Shown here one piece after another: positions 21,152 through 34,881 of a stretch of DNA of 64,000 nucleotides. This DNA is from Molossus alvarezi. Its lineage: Eukaryota; Chordata; Mammalia; Chiroptera; Molossidae. The DNA is taken from positions 88,360,348 through 88,424,347 of the forward strand of contig CM073887.1 in NCBI GenBank assembly GCA_037176705.1. Reading direction: 5' to 3'. Below the pieces are notes generated by a model, which worked only from the letters and a program-made list of their open reading frames with translations, searched no databases and was not told where the DNA came from. The first letter of the stretch is position 1, and each line of letters starts with the position of its first letter. Position numbers and translations under genes: made by a program.

Positions 21152-24100
21152 ACCCCAGGTTTATTTTTTTCCATTTCCATTCACATAGAATATTTTTTTC
21201 ATCTTTTCACTTTTAGTCTATGTGAATCTTTTGTTTTGAAGTGGGTCTATTGTAGACACTATATATATATGGGTCATGTTTTCTTATCCATTCAGCTACC
21301 CTATGTCTTTTGATTGGAGCATTTAAGCAACTTTTATTTAAAGTGATTATTGATAGTTACATATTTATTTCCATTTTATCCTTTATAACGATTTTCTTCT
21401 TTTTCTTTTCCTCCTCCTCCTTCTTCAAAAAGACTGTTGAACATTTCTTATAATATTGGTTTGGTGGTAATGAAATTCTTTAACTTTATCTTTTCTGGGA
21501 AGCTCTTTGTTTCTCCTTCAATTTTAAATGATAGCCTTGATGGGTAAAGTAGTCTTGGTTGTAGGTCCTTGCTTTTCATCACTTTGAATATTTTGAGACA
21601 ATCCCTTCGGATCTGAAATGTTTCTGTTGAGAAATCAACTGACGGTCCTGGTGCTCCCTTGTAGGTAACTAACTGCTTTTCTCTTGCTGATTTTATGTTC
21701 TCTCTTTGTCTTTAACCTTTGTCATTTTAATTATTAGGTGTGAACCTGTTTTGGTTCCTCTTGTTTGAGACTCTGGATTTCCTGAATTTATGTGCCTTTT
21801 TTCTTCACCAAATGAGGAATGTTTTTAGCCATTATTTGTTCAAATAGGTTTTCAATCCCCTGCTGTCTCTATTCTTCTTCTGGTACCCCAATGACGCAGA
21901 TGTTGTTATGCTTCATGTTATCCAAAAGGTCCAATGTCCTCATCTTTTAATTCCTTTTTTTTCTGTTCTGATTTGATGTTTCCTGCTACCTTGTCTTCTA
22001 AATTAGGGATTTGACCCTCTACTTTTTATAACCTACTGTTTATTTCTTCTAGTATATTCTTCATTTTTTATATTCTTCACTCCTGACTGGTTCCTTTTTA
22101 TGGTTTATATGTTCTTTTTTATGCTGTTGAAGTTCTCACTAACTCCCTTGAGCATCCTTATAGTCATTGCTTTGAACTATATATCTGGTAGATTGCTTGC
22201 CTCCATTTCATTAATTCCTTTTTCTGGAGATTTTTCTTGTTCTTTCATTTGGGGTGTTTCTTTGTCTCCCCATTTTGACTACCTCTCTGTGTTTGTTCTG
22301 TGTATTAGGTAGATCTGTTATGTCTCCCAGTCGTGGTAAGTTGGCCTTATGTAGTAGGTGTTTTGTGGGACCCAGTGGCACATTCTGCCTGATCACCTGA
22401 GATGGATGCTCCAGGAATGTTTTTTATGTGGGTTATGTGAGCCTTCCTGTTGTAATTGAATCTTGATCATTGTTAGTGTGTGCAGTGTTTGTCCCTCAGG
22501 CTGGCTGCTTGTGAGGATTGACCCTGAGGGTATGAGTTGCTGTGTGGGTACTGACCACATGAAGAGGAATTCACCTCAGCATAGTCTGGTGCCTGCTGAG
22601 ATCTCCCTTTGGGTGTGCCTCTTGTGGAGCTAATTGGATCCTGTCCTAATGTTGTCTGAAGGCCACCATTGGGTGTGTTGGTTCTGGGACCTCTTGGGAA
22701 AGGCTCTGGTGTAGATCAATGTCAGAGCTGCCTATGACTGGCCCTGGGAAACCTGTTTGGAGCTACAAATGATTCACAGTTTGTAGTTGCCTCTGCTGGG
22801 CCTGGGTGTGTGTTGAAAGGGCCAAGCTATGCACCAAAACCAGTTTCCACCAGCACTGAGCCCAGGGAAGGTCAGCAGAAGTCCCAAGGTACCCCAATAT
22901 CCATCTCCACCTGCAAACTGCCTAGTAGAGTCAGCCTCTGAAAGAGCCTCTGGTGCTATGGGAGTTGTGTGAAGTAGGTTTTCAGTGACTCACCAGGTAG
23001 AGGCAAGTGGTATTCACCAGACTGATATAGATTCAAACTCAATGACAGTGCTGGTTTTGATGCTGCTAAAGCAAAGTCCCAGGGTACATCAAGGCCAGCT
23101 ACCACCCACCAGGTGCCTGCAGAACTTTGTGGTGGGGCAACGTCTCAGGGAGTTGTCAGGGGGAGGCCAGCAGAGTTCATCAGGCCTAAACAGACCAATA
23201 TTTGGTCATGTGAAGGGAAGGCTCTGCACCAGTTGGGTATGTGAGGGAAAAATGTTTCCCATTCTAGAGCCACACAACTCAGTCTGTCCAGGACTGTCTG
23301 GACCTTTTGGAGAGCCTGAACTTGGCAGGACTGGCCACCTGGAGTCAGGAGGTGGGGCTGGTAGATTTCCCATGGGAGGGTGGCACCAGTTAGGCTCATG
23401 GGAAGGTGGGTGAGGGTAATGACTCCCACCCCAGAGCCACAGAACTCAGTCTCTGTTATCCCTTGAGCACCTGGACCTCTACACCAGAAACCCAAGCAAT
23501 TGACTACTCTTCCAGTTGTGAGCTCTACAGGGCAAGTAACAGGGAGTCAGGAGGGTAGGGCTATTGCATTCCTTAGGCTGATGCACTATGGAGTGGAGTG
23601 CACCACCTAAGAAAGATGGAGTCTGTGGTGTGGAAGATGGACTCAGCACAGGGACCTTGGTGGCTGTCTCTTTTGCTCTTTCCCCAGAGCCACACAACGC
23701 AGCCTCTCCTCACATGACTCTAGTGTACTATAAGTTGCCCTCCCTCCAACAGAGCCCAGGGCAAATGGCTGCAAAAGAGGTTCTTTGCTTTGGCCCTTTA
23801 GGAGAGCACATGGGTTTCTGGCCTATTCCCATCTCTCCCTGGTAGACAAGGATCCACACAGATTTTCACAGCCAGATGTTATACGGGCTCCTCTTCCAGG
23901 CTCTGGTGCTCTGGGCTGGGAGTGCTGCATGAAATTGAGACCCCCATGTTTCTCAGGGGGACTTTTGCAGCTGAGATATCCCTCCATATTCGCAGTTCTG
24001 CTTCTTCTGTAAATCCTTGGTTATAAGACTTCTCTTCAGCTAGTCTTCAGTTGATTATTCAGGTTGATTGTTCTATACTTTAGTTAGAGTTTCAGTTTGG

Positions 24101-24155
24101 TCTTGGGAGGAGGTGACTATAACTTCCACCTATTCCATCACCATCTTTGATCCCA
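21152..24155 (-). mobile_element. Older L1, 5' part, reverse
   Basis: Contains the start of ORF2 (about 21152-21400), a decayed ORF1 (about 22265-21430) and a long 5'UTR (22265-24155) ending near AGATGGTGATGGAATAGGTG on the minus strand. ORF1 is in many frames and not functional. Confidence 0.6.
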
Positions 24156-24159
24156 AGTC

Positions 24160-24815
24160 TCATTTTAACCATTTTTAAGTATACAGTTTAGTGGCATTAA
24201 CTACATTCATATCATGTAGCCATCACAACCACCCATCTCCAGAACTTTTTCATTTTCCCAAACTGAAACTCTGTACCCATTAAACACTAATTCCTATTTC
24301 TCCCCTCCCATCAGCTTCTATAAACTACCATTCTACTTTCTTTCTCTATGAATTTTTTTACTCAAAGTACCTCATATAAGTGGAGTGCAATATTTGCCCT
24401 TTTGTGTCTGGCTTATTTCACTTAGTGCAGTATCTTCAGGGTTCATTAATGTTGTAGCATGTGCCTGAATTTCCAACTTTTTTCTTTCTTTCTTTATTAT
24501 TTTCAGAGAGAGAAGAAGGGAGAGGGAGAGAGAGACAGAAACATCAGTGAGAGAGAACATTGATTGGCCACCTCCTGCATGCCCCTACTGAGGATTTGGC
24601 CCACAACCTGTCCATATGCACTGACCGGGAATCAAACTGGCAACCTCTTGGTGCATGGGCCACGCTCAACCATTAAGTCACAGCAGCAAGGCTCCTACCT
24701 TTTTAAGGCTGAATAGTAGTTCATTGTATGTATATATCATATTTTGTTTATGCATTCATCTGTTGATGGATGCTTCGGTTGTTTCTACCTTTTGGCTATT
24801 GTGAATAATTCTGCT
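24160..24815 (-). mobile_element. Old L1 3' end, reverse
   Basis: ACCATTTTTAAGTATACAGT and CTGAATAGTAGTTCATTGTA are typical of antisense old L1 3' regions. The block matches the sequence ending at 13796, so the antisense L1 block above probably inserted into it. Split by the SINE at 24479-24692. Confidence 0.55.
24479..24692 (-). repeat. Ves SINE, class II, reverse
   Basis: Tail of T-rich (TTTC)n, GAGAGAGAGACAGAAACATC body, CTCCTGCATGCCCCTACTGA and a tRNA-like head with CGGGAATCAAACTGGCAAC. More diverged than the class I copies. Confidence 0.8.
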
Positions 24816-25178
24816 GCTATAGACTGAATGTTTCTATCTTTTCAAGATTCACTTGTTAAAATCTAATGCCCAATGTGATGGTATTTGAAGGTGAGGCCTT
24901 TGGAAGGTGGTTAGGTCATGAAAGTAGAGACTTCACAAATGAGATTAGTGTCTTTATAAAAGAGCCCCAGAGAACTCTTTAACTTCTTCTTTTATGTGAG
25001 GTTATAGCAAAAAGATGGCCATCTATGAGTCAGGAAATTGATCCTTCATCAGACAACAAATCTGCCAGCACTTGATCTGCAATTCCCAGCCTCCAGACTG
25101 TGAGAAATAATTTTTGTTGCTTATTAGCTCCCCAGTCTATGATATTTTTAAAAAGCATTCCAAACCGACTAAGATAGC
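24816..25178 (+). repeat. MaLR LTR, MLT1A-like
   Basis: Starts ATAGACTGAATGTTTCTATC and continues through CCCAATGTGATGGTATTTGA, TTAGGTCATGAAAGTAGAGA, TCTTTATAAAAGAGCCCCAG and CCTCCAGACTGTGAGAAATA to CCGACTAAGATAG. This is the layout of an MLT1A-type solo LTR. Old, non-coding. Confidence 0.8.
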
Positions 25179-25179
25179 T

Positions 25180-26145
25180 GCTATGAACATTGGTGTAGAT
25201 ATACAGACTAGATGTTTCAAGTGAGGAACTAAGGCTATTTAATTTAAGAATACAACCACAAGAGAGGCCAGTACAATTATAACTACCAAGACCAGAGAGT
25301 CCAATAGGCTTCAAATCCACTTTCTACCTGGTGTCTGTGACCTCAAGGCTCTGTTGACATAGACATCTAGGTAGACACAAAGTGTGGCATTCCTGGCCAT
25401 GGGCCTTCTAAACTTACCCCAGGCTCATGGGATACTGGACAGTAGAATGACAAGAATATGATTCAGTAGCTAAATCTGAAGACATGTGAATTGAAAATGT
25501 CTACTGTAAACCTGTGAGACCAGTATACAAGAAAATGTTTGGACAACATTAGTGCTCAACTGTCAAGCAAATGTCTCAACCTAAATTCCTGTGAATTTAA
25601 GATAAGTTACGTAAGAAGCCAAATGCAGGGTCCTGTGTGAAGACGGAAGGAGAGAAGGCGTAGGACCCACCAACTGGGCACAGTACAGAGAGGGTAACAA
25701 TCCAGAAGCTAAAGAGTTAAGCTCCCAAAAGGAGTGACCCAAAGGAAGATCTGTGTGAGTCAGAGACAGCAGGAAAATGTACCCAGGCAGACTCTCCTCT
25801 CGGAGAACTTCTTCCACTTCTGCAGGAGTGGAATTTTATCCACACCTGACACATCTGCTACAGAAGAGGCTACTTAAGGCATTTGAATTGAAAGGAAAAT
25901 GCATGGAAATAATTGGCTTTGAGTGAAGGACATGAAGGGAACTTCAGCAGTGGCCATAGCAGGGCTTACAATGCTCTATAGTTGCAGGTATCTGTGGAAT
26001 GATAGGACCATGGTGGGGACACACTCAAGAAACACCTCTTTCATTTTTTCCAATCACTGCATTTAATTGTGTCCCTTCCTACCATTCATTCCTGAATCTG
26101 GTCAATTTCTTGGGCAGATTCCCAGCTCTTGAGTCACTTGCAATA
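25180..26145. other. Single-copy intergenic DNA
   Basis: No gene and no repeat that I can name. Confidence 0.4.
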
Positions 26146-26160
26146 TAAAAGACGATCTAG

Positions 26161-26412
26161 CCCTGGCGGGTCTGGCTCAGCGGTTTGAGCATCGGCCCAC
26201 GAACCAGAGAGTCCCGGGTTCGGTTCCTGATAAACGCACATACATTGGTTGCAGTTTATCCCTGGCCCCGGTTGGGGTCTTGTGGGTGGCAACCAGTCTA
26301 TGTGTCTCTCTCACATCAATGTTTCTCTCTCTCTTCTCCCCTCTCTCCCTCCCACCCTATCTGAAGATAAATGCAAAAATGTCCTCGGGTGAGGATTAAA
26401 AAGAAAAAAATG
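26161..26412 (+). repeat. Ves SINE, class I
   Basis: Head GCCCTGGCGGGTCTGGCTCA, B box GGTTCGGTTCC, tail TGTCCTCGGGTGAGGATTAA. Perfect flanking repeats TAAAAGACGATCTAG at 26146-26160 and 26413-26427. Confidence 0.93.
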
Positions 26413-27165
26413 TAAAAGACGATCTAGTGCAGCTCAGAGCCAATTTGACACCCATAACTTTCCTTTCCCAGGGCTGGCCAGCTTTGGCCACTGAGAGCTG
26501 ACATGGTGGGGATGGAGGAGGGCATGGCCTTATCTTCCTGTTCTCTCCTCCCTCTTCAGAGTTCTTTCTTTCCTGGAAAGAGATGTCTCTTACACGTCAT
26601 CCTCTTATCTGTTGTAGATTTTCAGGCTGGGCCTGTCTGGCTGTGAAGATCTCTGTGATAGGTGCATTCCCCTGCAGCATGTGTCCACATCCTTCAGGAC
26701 TCCCTGTCGGAACAAGAAGGAACCTCTGGGCTTCACCGTTCTCCATCAAAGGAAAACTATTGGCTTGACCTCTTCTGAGCCCCCACTTCAGTCCCAGTGG
26801 TCATACTATAATTTCTTCCTCAAAGGTACCCTTGCCTGGCAGGTGGCCTTCTTCCCTGGGGGTTTAAGCCCTTCTAATTTCCCAGTGTCCACTTAGGCCA
26901 TAGGTGCCACAGGAGGCGGATGTGAGCAGTGGGGAGAGGGATGAGAGGTGGGGCTGATGGTGGTGACTGAGCCAGGGAGAGGGAGCAGGGTCTGAGTGAG
27001 CCCACTCAGGGGACATGATAGAGAAATGCCAAGGAAACACTCAAAGACAGAATCCCAAAAGGAATCAAAACCACAGCATTAAAGAGATTAACTTTGGGGT
27101 GTGGAAATTGTGACCCAGACCCAAGTCTGATGTGGAAAACCTCTAGAAAAGCAGAAAGTGACTCC

Positions 27166-27407
27166 TTTTTATTTTATTTTTTTAACTTTTTTATTTTTAA
27201 AACTATGTTTTTGTTGATTTTTTTTAGAGAGAGAAGAAGGGAGAGAGATAGAAACATCGATGTGAGAGAGACACATTGATCGGCTGCCTCCTGCATGCCT
27301 CCTACTGGAGACTGAGCCTGCAACTTGGGCTTGTGCCCTGACTGGGAATCAAACCAGGATCTCTCAGTCCATGAACCACACTCAATCCACTGAGCCACAC
27401 TGGCTGG
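27166..27407 (-). repeat. Ves SINE, class II, reverse
   Basis: T-rich tail, GAGAGAGAAGAAGGGAGAGA, CTCCTGCATGCCTCCTACTG, head ending CCACACTGGCTGG. Flanking repeats GCAGAAAGTGACTC at 27151-27164 and 27408-27421. Confidence 0.9.
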
Positions 27408-27421
27408 GCAGAAAGTGACTC

Positions 27422-30400
27422 TATATAAAGTGTTTATTTTTTCTCAGAGGAGAAGGAACTCTTTTGAAATCTGATTTACACATAAGATTTCATACTTCCT
27501 CAGAGCTCTGCTCAGGGGCTCTGGGAGGGCTCCGCAACAGGGTGGGTGATAAATAAACTGGAACCAAAGTTGAGCAGCCCAGTTCAAAAAACAGACATGC
27601 CACAGTTGAGATCTGTAACAGTGATGTGTTACCTGGAGAGGGGCTGGTGACCAGGACCTGAGCCCATCCAGCTCGGTGCCCCGGGAGTGGGAATGTCTGG
27701 ACTAAGGGACTCTACATAAGGTTTTTTGAGAACTTGTGAGCAATTTAGTGTGGACTTCAGGGCATCCCCAGGATTCTCAGGAAGATACTGAACTTCCTGG
27801 AGATCTCGAAATCTCTTGCTAGGAGGTGCTCTTTTCCTTTTGAAGAAATCAGAGATTTGGGTCAGTTGGAGGCAAGATGGAAGGGGTATGGCAGGTGCCA
27901 TGCTCAGTCTGGGCGATGGGTGTCCCACTCCGATTGCCAGCTCACCTGGGATACAGGCGTGGGTATGGGTAAGGTGTGCAGGAGTTCTTATGGACCAAAG
28001 ACAAGAGAAGCCAGTCAAACTTTTGGGGAAGCTAGGAAGGCAATGAGGTCTTGCCAGGAGCCACAGGGCCTTCACAGCTAAGTGCTGAGTGGTAGCTTTG
28101 CCCCTGCTCTGGAGGGTTGTTGGCAGAGGAGGGGGAGAAACTGGGAAATGGGTGGAAATGCTGCTCCTGTTTGGGAAAGGGCAAGACAGGGTCGTGCACT
28201 CTGAACTGGAGTGGGCTCTTCTGGTGACATGGAGACCCCAGTGTGAGAGGGACCCTCCTCGGCCTCACACACCTCAAGCTTCTCCAGATTTTTACTGGTG
28301 GTTAAAGGTCTGTTAGAGATGTTGACAAACTTCTCTAAGGTTCCCAAAGGCAGCAGCTCTGCGAGGACGAAGAGTGTGTGAGGTGTGGCTGGGGAGGGCC
28401 TTGTCTGCCATCCCTTCTGCCTCCTTTCTGGGGAGGCCCTCATGGCACCACCCACCACCTCCCCCAGTCCTTGGCTTCATCGCTTCTGTCCTGCCCTAGA
28501 CCCAGGAAGAATGGAGTCGCCCCAAGGGCACAGCATCTGAAGTGGTCACAGCTCATTTGGGCAAAGCCCAGTCAAGGCAGGGCCTGTCCCAGCTTGTGGC
28601 TCCAGGTGGGCTTGGGAAGGGGCCTGGGTGAATGGGGTACTTTTTAAACCAGCTGCCAGAGAAGAACCCAAAGGGAAGGAGGCCAGCATTGACAAAATGA
28701 ACTTTTAGAACTCGCAAACTTAGGGAACAAAAACGTTTACCACACAACCCCCACAGGAGGGAAAGAACAGACTGATGGATGTATTTGCAGTTAAGATGTC
28801 AGATAAAGGATTAAGACTCAGATGTGGCCGTCCACGTGTGCTGACCCGAATGCACCCAAGCCCAAGGCAGTGACCTGCAGGGCGGCAGCGGGCCCTCAGG
28901 GCTGAGCTCTTACCTTCAGCATGTGCTGCAGGCGAAGAGAGAACCCATGAGTGCAGCTGACCGGAGGCTTGTGCCCGGCATGACCACAGGTACTCACAGT
29001 GGTGGTGGTAAGGTTATTCTGAAAACCAGAGATGAGGTACCAGTAGCAACAGGCCTGAGGCTGGGTTCCAGGGATCCTTAAGTGCAGGGTGTTTAGGAAG
29101 CTGAGAGGAAGGAAGATGAGAAGTGGGGGGTTTGGGGGAGCAGAAGGATCTCCACATCTCTGACCTGCAGGAAGATGGTGGTCCTTCCTAAGCCAATGGA
29201 CATCTGCAGTGGCCTGGCCTGCATCCTCTCTCATAGGCCCAGTGTGGGGGCAGGGTGGGGAATGAGGCGATGGTGAGGAGAATTTTTTAGTTTATTTGAC
29301 TACAATCCCCAGAAAGTGAGATCTCAAATTCACCAGAGAAGGACAGCTTGTAGTTTCTTTTATGTACTTGAAGTTAAGGAGGGACCATAAGGAAGATGAC
29401 TTGGAAGTGGGAGAAAGCAAGGTGGGGATTGAATTACAGGAGAGTTAACAAAAGTGCTCTCTTGAGGGTGGTTACACTTATTTCAAAGGTGTGTTAACCT
29501 AGATGCACAAAAAAAATGGACAGGGCCGCTTAAGGCAAAATCAACCTTTTACTAGAGGAGTTATATGCCTGAGGCGACTACCCACCATGACCTGTCCAGT
29601 TAGGAATTTATGATCAGATCTCCCTGTGACATTACTTTCTGTAGCACCCCTTTTTTGTTCACAGAGCCTGCATGACAAACACACAAACTTACTCATTATT
29701 GTCTGGAACTCAAGATCAATAAAACTTGAAGAACATTCTCAAATGGTTGCATCTCACTTACCAAGGAAGATAAAAGCCTCTGCCCACCAGACAGAGTGGA
29801 CACAGGCGAGAGGACAGCCTGACTCTGAGCTCAGCAGGGCCTGTCTGCCCTTCTGCCCCACGAGGATCTGGTCCTGCCATCCCCTGCACCACTCTGACCC
29901 TCTGCCACCCACTTGCGGTGGCCTTCTCCTCCCTGTCTGAGAGGCAGACAAGATTATACCTGGCAACATCACCTACATGGCTAATAATCTGTGTGAAGTC
30001 TCAACCACTTAGAAGAGTACTTCTTATGAGCCCAGAACACTATGTTACTACCATTTAAGTCCCAGCATTGTCACTTCACATTTTCAGGCAGCTTCTTTGC
30101 CTGTCCCTCCCCTGGCTCTTGGTTTTGTCTGGGATAAATACAATGAACACAGTAGGAATGCATGTCCCAAATCTTTGTATTCCAGGTGGGCATCAAGAGA
30201 TTGACAGGCACCATATGCCCATACATTTGTTAATAACAATAAGAGCAACATGGCTGCTCCCAGTTACCACAGCACTGAAGCTGTGGCCAGCAGGCTGGAG
30301 AGCAAGAGAGAAAATTTGCATCCCAAAACCCAACTCTGCTGGGGAGCCCCTCCTCTGTGACATTCCTGGCTCCAGACCATCCTTCAGGTCTGAGCTGCCT

Positions 30401-32455
30401 TTCCTTCCAGGCTTCCTGGATAGGCCAGGCTGGGTGAGGCTGCTCCATTTCTGGGTTCCTCCGCTCCCTGGGGTTATGGTTCTAAACTGTGAGTCTCCGT
30501 CTGTCTTCTCTATTAGACTGGACTTGGGGAGGAGCTCCACTCTTCACAGATGGGCCCCAAGGATGCCACATTCCTGCAGCATGAGATAGAAAGCTGTGGG
30601 TGCACAGGTCAAGACTGTACAGGCCTTAGGAAGGACAGACTTGGATGGAACAGGAGGCCAGGCCTCTTCATATGGGCCACTAAGGTGGCTATTTCCTGAG
30701 CCCTCTGCCTAGGTGCACCTGTGAAACCTGATGGCACTGTTTGGCTGGCTAGGAGCCCTAAGCTGCCTCTGTACTGACAAAACCAGGCAGTGTGGTCAGG
30801 GCCACCAGCGGAAGCGTGACTGAGATCATGGGCAGACTACATCTGACACATGATGCCCATGGAAAGGATGGCAGAGGAGCTCGTCATGATGACTGAGGCC
30901 TAGGTCCCTGCCAGTGGTAGGCAACCCAGAAAATTTTGCTAGGCCTGTGGGGAGAGCCTGCATAGACCCCTGATTGGATGGGCCCCAAGGGCCAGGACCT
31001 TGGATACTGTGTCCCACTCTGAGGGAATCTGGGCCACAGGTGGGACAGACCCAGGCCCACAAGGATCCACTGGGTGGGGTCCAGAGACTCACCCTAAAAC
31101 CCACAGAGTCTCTTTCCTGCAGACCCCAGGCTGGCTTTCCTTCCTCAGCCCTAACTGGGCCTCTCTTGTGCCCCCCCTGCCCCCGAGTCGAGCACCCTCA
31201 GTTCATTTCCCTTCTGATTGCAATCAGCCCAGCCTGCCGAGGAGGCTCCCTGGGCTGGGTTGACACAAACACCAAGGTGGTAAATCACTTTCATACAGAG
31301 GGCGAGGACTCTCCCAAGGGTTGGGCAAGTCTGTGGCCTGTGAGGGAGGGTTGAGAGAGGCTTCCTGTGATTTCACCTGAACCAGCTTCTTTAGAGTCAA
31401 GGCCAACCTCCAAGGATACTTCAGGGGGAGGCTCATGCTCCGTTGGTCCCCTGAGAGGGCACGAAGGGGCTGTGGAAGGTACCCAGTTTTTTCCTCTAGA
31501 GGCAGCCACAGCTCCCTCTGAATCACATGTGCTTGATGGGATGTGACAGCTCCTCACACAGGAACAGGTGCAGGGTTGCATGCAGCGGACCTCTCCAGGG
31601 TGGCCGGGCTCCACCCCCTCCTGCCTCCCTTGCTCTGGTCCTCCTTGCTCTCTTCCCTGCCCGTTGGGGCTCCTCCCACGGCCTCATCACCCTGCCTCAG
31701 GGGCTTTCCGTTCTACACTCCGGCCCACCTAGAGAAGCCCTGGACTCTCCCAACCTCCTCGCACTCTGACCCCAGGCTGCCAGCCCCTCAAGGCCATCCC
31801 CAGGCAGTCAGCTCACGGACTCCCAGCCATGCCATCCAACATGCCTCTAAACCCTCCTCCAAAGTCCTCAGAGGTGATTTTGCCTATTTCACTGGAAACA
31901 AAGAAGCCATTGTCCCTCCTGCCACCAAACCTGTGGACCCAACCCACTGTACCTTCCCTGCCAGGTGGCCTGGGCCCATTCAGGCAGCCTTTCCCTGAGC
32001 TCTTTGCTCAGGTGTGCAGGTGACACCTAACGGTGGGTGGGAACCCTTCCTTGTGCATGTGCCCCTCAGGCACCTGCTGTGCTGACCTACCTTCCAGCTG
32101 TCTCACCCATTCCAGCTCATCTCCATCAGAGAGATAATCAAGCTCCCTGTCTGGAAAAACCCTTTCTGGCCCTTTGACTCCTCTAGTTGCCCCCATCTCT
32201 CTCTTTCCCTTCAGAATGAATCTTCTTTAGAGAGTCGTCTACCTTCTCTGTCTCACCCTTGCTTACTGCTCAGCCACTGCCAGCGGCTTCTGCCCCCACC
32301 ACACACTAAACCTGCTCCCTCAGAGGCTCCAGTGGCCTTCCTGTAATAATCCCAGGGACCATCTTATCCTTACCCTGCTGTCCCCCTCTCGCCACCCTGC
32401 ATCACTCCCAATTCTGTCACTTCCCAGTGCTGTTGAGGTGGGGAGGGCTCAGACA
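27422..32455. other. Single-copy intergenic DNA upstream of IL3
   Basis: GC-moderate DNA with many short open frames on both strands but no splice-linked coding signal or known protein. In other mammals ACSL6 lies further upstream; I see none of it here. Distal IL3 control elements may be in this stretch, but I cannot point to one. Confidence 0.45.
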
Positions 32456-32459
32456 GATC

Positions 32460-32655
32460 TGCTTGCAGTCAGTCCTGATGGCATCACTTCCTGGATGCAT
32501 AAACTCAGCCTCCCTGAGACTCAGTTTTCTCCATCTGTAAAATGGGGATAATAATAGTACTTGCCTCATAGGCTCATTATGAGAATGAAACTAATTAACC
32601 CATGAAAAGAACTTAGTGCCTGGCATTTACTAAGTGCCACTCAGTAGAAGTGAAC
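32460..32655 (+). repeat. MIR-type SINE
   Basis: CTCAGTTTTCTCCATCTGTA, AAATGGGGATAATAATAGTA and TGCCTGGCATTTACTAAGTG are the MIR core and 3' end. Confidence 0.8.
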
Positions 32656-33199
32656 TATTAGTCTTTACCGTAATCCAGATTCTCCATCCCCACCAGAATC
32701 AACCTAGTTCAGCCTTTTCACCATCTATGGTCCAGAGAACCCCCCATCCCTCCCTGGCCACTCTGCGTCCTGCCTCTTTCTGGCCTTTCCCCCCGCAGTA
32801 GCGAGGCTGGGCTTCCTGGACCCAAACCTTCAGTTTGGCTATGTAGTCCTCCTCCTAGCCTGAAGCCTAAACTTCCTTCTCCTACAAACGTCAAGATCTA
32901 CAGTAGCACTATACTGGATTTTCTCTGCTACAGTACAACACAAAGTCAGGACTTCTGGAGAAACACACACAGGAATGTTCAGCCTTCATCACTTTAAAAT
33001 TCACTGTGCTTTAAAATTCCCTCAAAAAGCCCATTTACTTGGAAAAAATAGAGGCCTGTCTCTTAAAGAAATCATACTTTTGGGGTGTACAGGTCCCCAA
33101 AACTTTTATACAGAATGTAACGCCAAGCCACAGTTGAGTAGTCAAGAAGCCCTGGGTCTCTGAGTCCCAGAACCGCAACTGCCCAACAGGAGTTTTTTG

Positions 33200-33370
33200 A
33201 TCAGAATGTCTTAAATGTCATGTGAATCACCTGAGGATCTTGTCAAAATGCAAGTTTTGATTCAGAAAGCCTGGGCTGAGACCTCAGGGTCTGCACGCAA
33301 CCCGTCCCCAGGTGACGTTGAAACTGCTGCCCCGAGGTCCCAGCTGAGAGTACCGAGGTTTTGGTCTGTC
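33200..33370 (+). repeat. MER5A-like DNA transposon remnant
   Basis: GTGAATCACCTGAGGATCTT, GATTCAGAAAGCCTGGGCTG and CCCCAGGTGACGTTGAAACT match the order of a MER5A hAT-Charlie copy. Confidence 0.65.
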
Positions 33371-33371
33371 T

Positions 33372-34880
33372 CTCCCCACAAGACTGTTTCCTAAGCACAA
33401 GGCCATGTCCGTTTCTCTCTGTCTGCACATGGCAAGTACTTACATATGTTTGTTGAATGGATTGTACCTTAGAGGGTACCTGGTCCTAAGGCTCCCCATG
33501 GTGGCCTCATTTCACTCGTGCCTTTGAGACACTCGCATTTTGCGGATGCTCTTGGTCCAGATCCTGGAGCCTGGGCCTGGCCCATGGCCGAACAGGAAGC
33601 CGTGTGTTTGGCTACAGGCATTATTTTCACAGCACTGCCCCGTGTCACAGCCTCTTCACTTGCCTCCTCTGCAGCCACATCCTGATCCTTGTCTTACCAG
33701 ATCAGCACCTGCTCAGAAGCCTGAAACACCCAAATTCCCCTGCCTCAGCACAGCCTGCCCCACACCGATGGCGTCACAACGCATCCTGACCCTGGCTTTT
33801 CCATCCTTTCTCTCTTGTCCCCATCAGGTTTAGTCATCTCACAGAATTCTTCCCCACATCTCTGTCACCCTCACCCCTTTACCAAAACCCCTGCCCTGAA
33901 CCTGTGTCAGGGCCTGACAGCCCCAAGGGGCAGGGGCCCCCACCCACCTGGTTTTCCTGCGTCCTCTCTGGCTGCTGTTTCTCTGGTCCTTTGTAGCCTT
34001 CCCCAGGTCAGTTCTTGCCCTCTTCCCTGCTCTGCACTGGGCCTGCACTTGCCAAACCCAGGTTCCAGCACAGAGTGGGATCCAGACCCCGAAATGCCAC
34101 TCTGTCCTCTGGTCTCTGGCTCCGAACACCGGTCTGAAACTAGGGAGTTGCCCTCTTCTCTTCCCTCCCCTCACCGCTCAGACCTTGCCAATTCCATCAT
34201 CTAAACATCCTCAGGCCAGCCCTCTCCTCCTGTGACAGTTTCTTCAAGGATCTCTACCCCCAAGCCCTTGAGCCCAGCTCCTCTGTGCTACCTGAGGGAC
34301 TGGCCAGCACCAGCAGCCAGCCCTCTACCAGGGCTAAGATCTCACAATACAGGGCAGAGTTGGGCTATGCTGGTATTGGACCAATGAAAGAATGGGCATC
34401 TGGTGCTTGAGTTCCATCTACCACCCACTGGGAATAGAAAGTGTCAAGGAGAAGCTGCCCAAAGCCAATGAGGCAAACCACTGGGGGCTTAACCCTAGTA
34501 ACTCAGTGTTTGGAGGGGTATCAAGAGGTGTGCTTCTCAGGGAACAAGCTCACACGTGGATGGTTAGCTGTGTGACAGGCTGCTGGACAAACTCTTATCT
34601 GTTCCAGTGGCCTTTACCTGGCCACCCATGCTGGACCAGGCCATGCCAGGTGGGGTGGGCAGCAGAGGGTCAGGGCTGTCCACTGGATGGCAAGACCAGG
34701 TCTTCCTGAGCAGGTCTGAGGGAGTTCAGAGTCAGATGGCCCCTCATCTGTCAGGGAGGTCTCCTCTCCCACCCCCACTCTTCCCAGTGGCCAGCCAATC
34801 TCGTAGCCTCCTTGGCCAGATGAGGAGATTCATTCTCAGTAATTTATTTTCCAAGTTTCACTGCCCTCAAGTACTAGAAA
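33372..34880. other. Intergenic DNA directly upstream of the IL3 promoter
   Basis: No gene seen. The stretch is C-rich on the plus strand, with short open frames lacking family features. Confidence 0.4.
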
Positions 34881-34881
34881 G

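Larger units (their letters stand above)
13797..24155 (-). mobile_element. Composite antisense L1 block
   Basis: An old antisense L1 begins with its 3' end after CATTTTAACC (13787-13796) and its 5' end stops before a second CATTTTAACC (about 24163), possibly its target duplication. The 3' part is at 13797-15130 and the 5' part (start of ORF2, ORF1, 5'UTR) at 21152-24155. Most of the ORF2 middle is missing, and a younger L1 (15140-20920) sits at the gap. The join could be a nested insertion with deletion or a recombination. Confidence 0.5.

Noticed and set aside
27422..34880. Possible ACSL6 exons upstream of IL3
   Set aside because: ACSL6 is the expected neighbour, but no acyl-CoA synthetase-like sequence was recognised; it probably lies outside the window.
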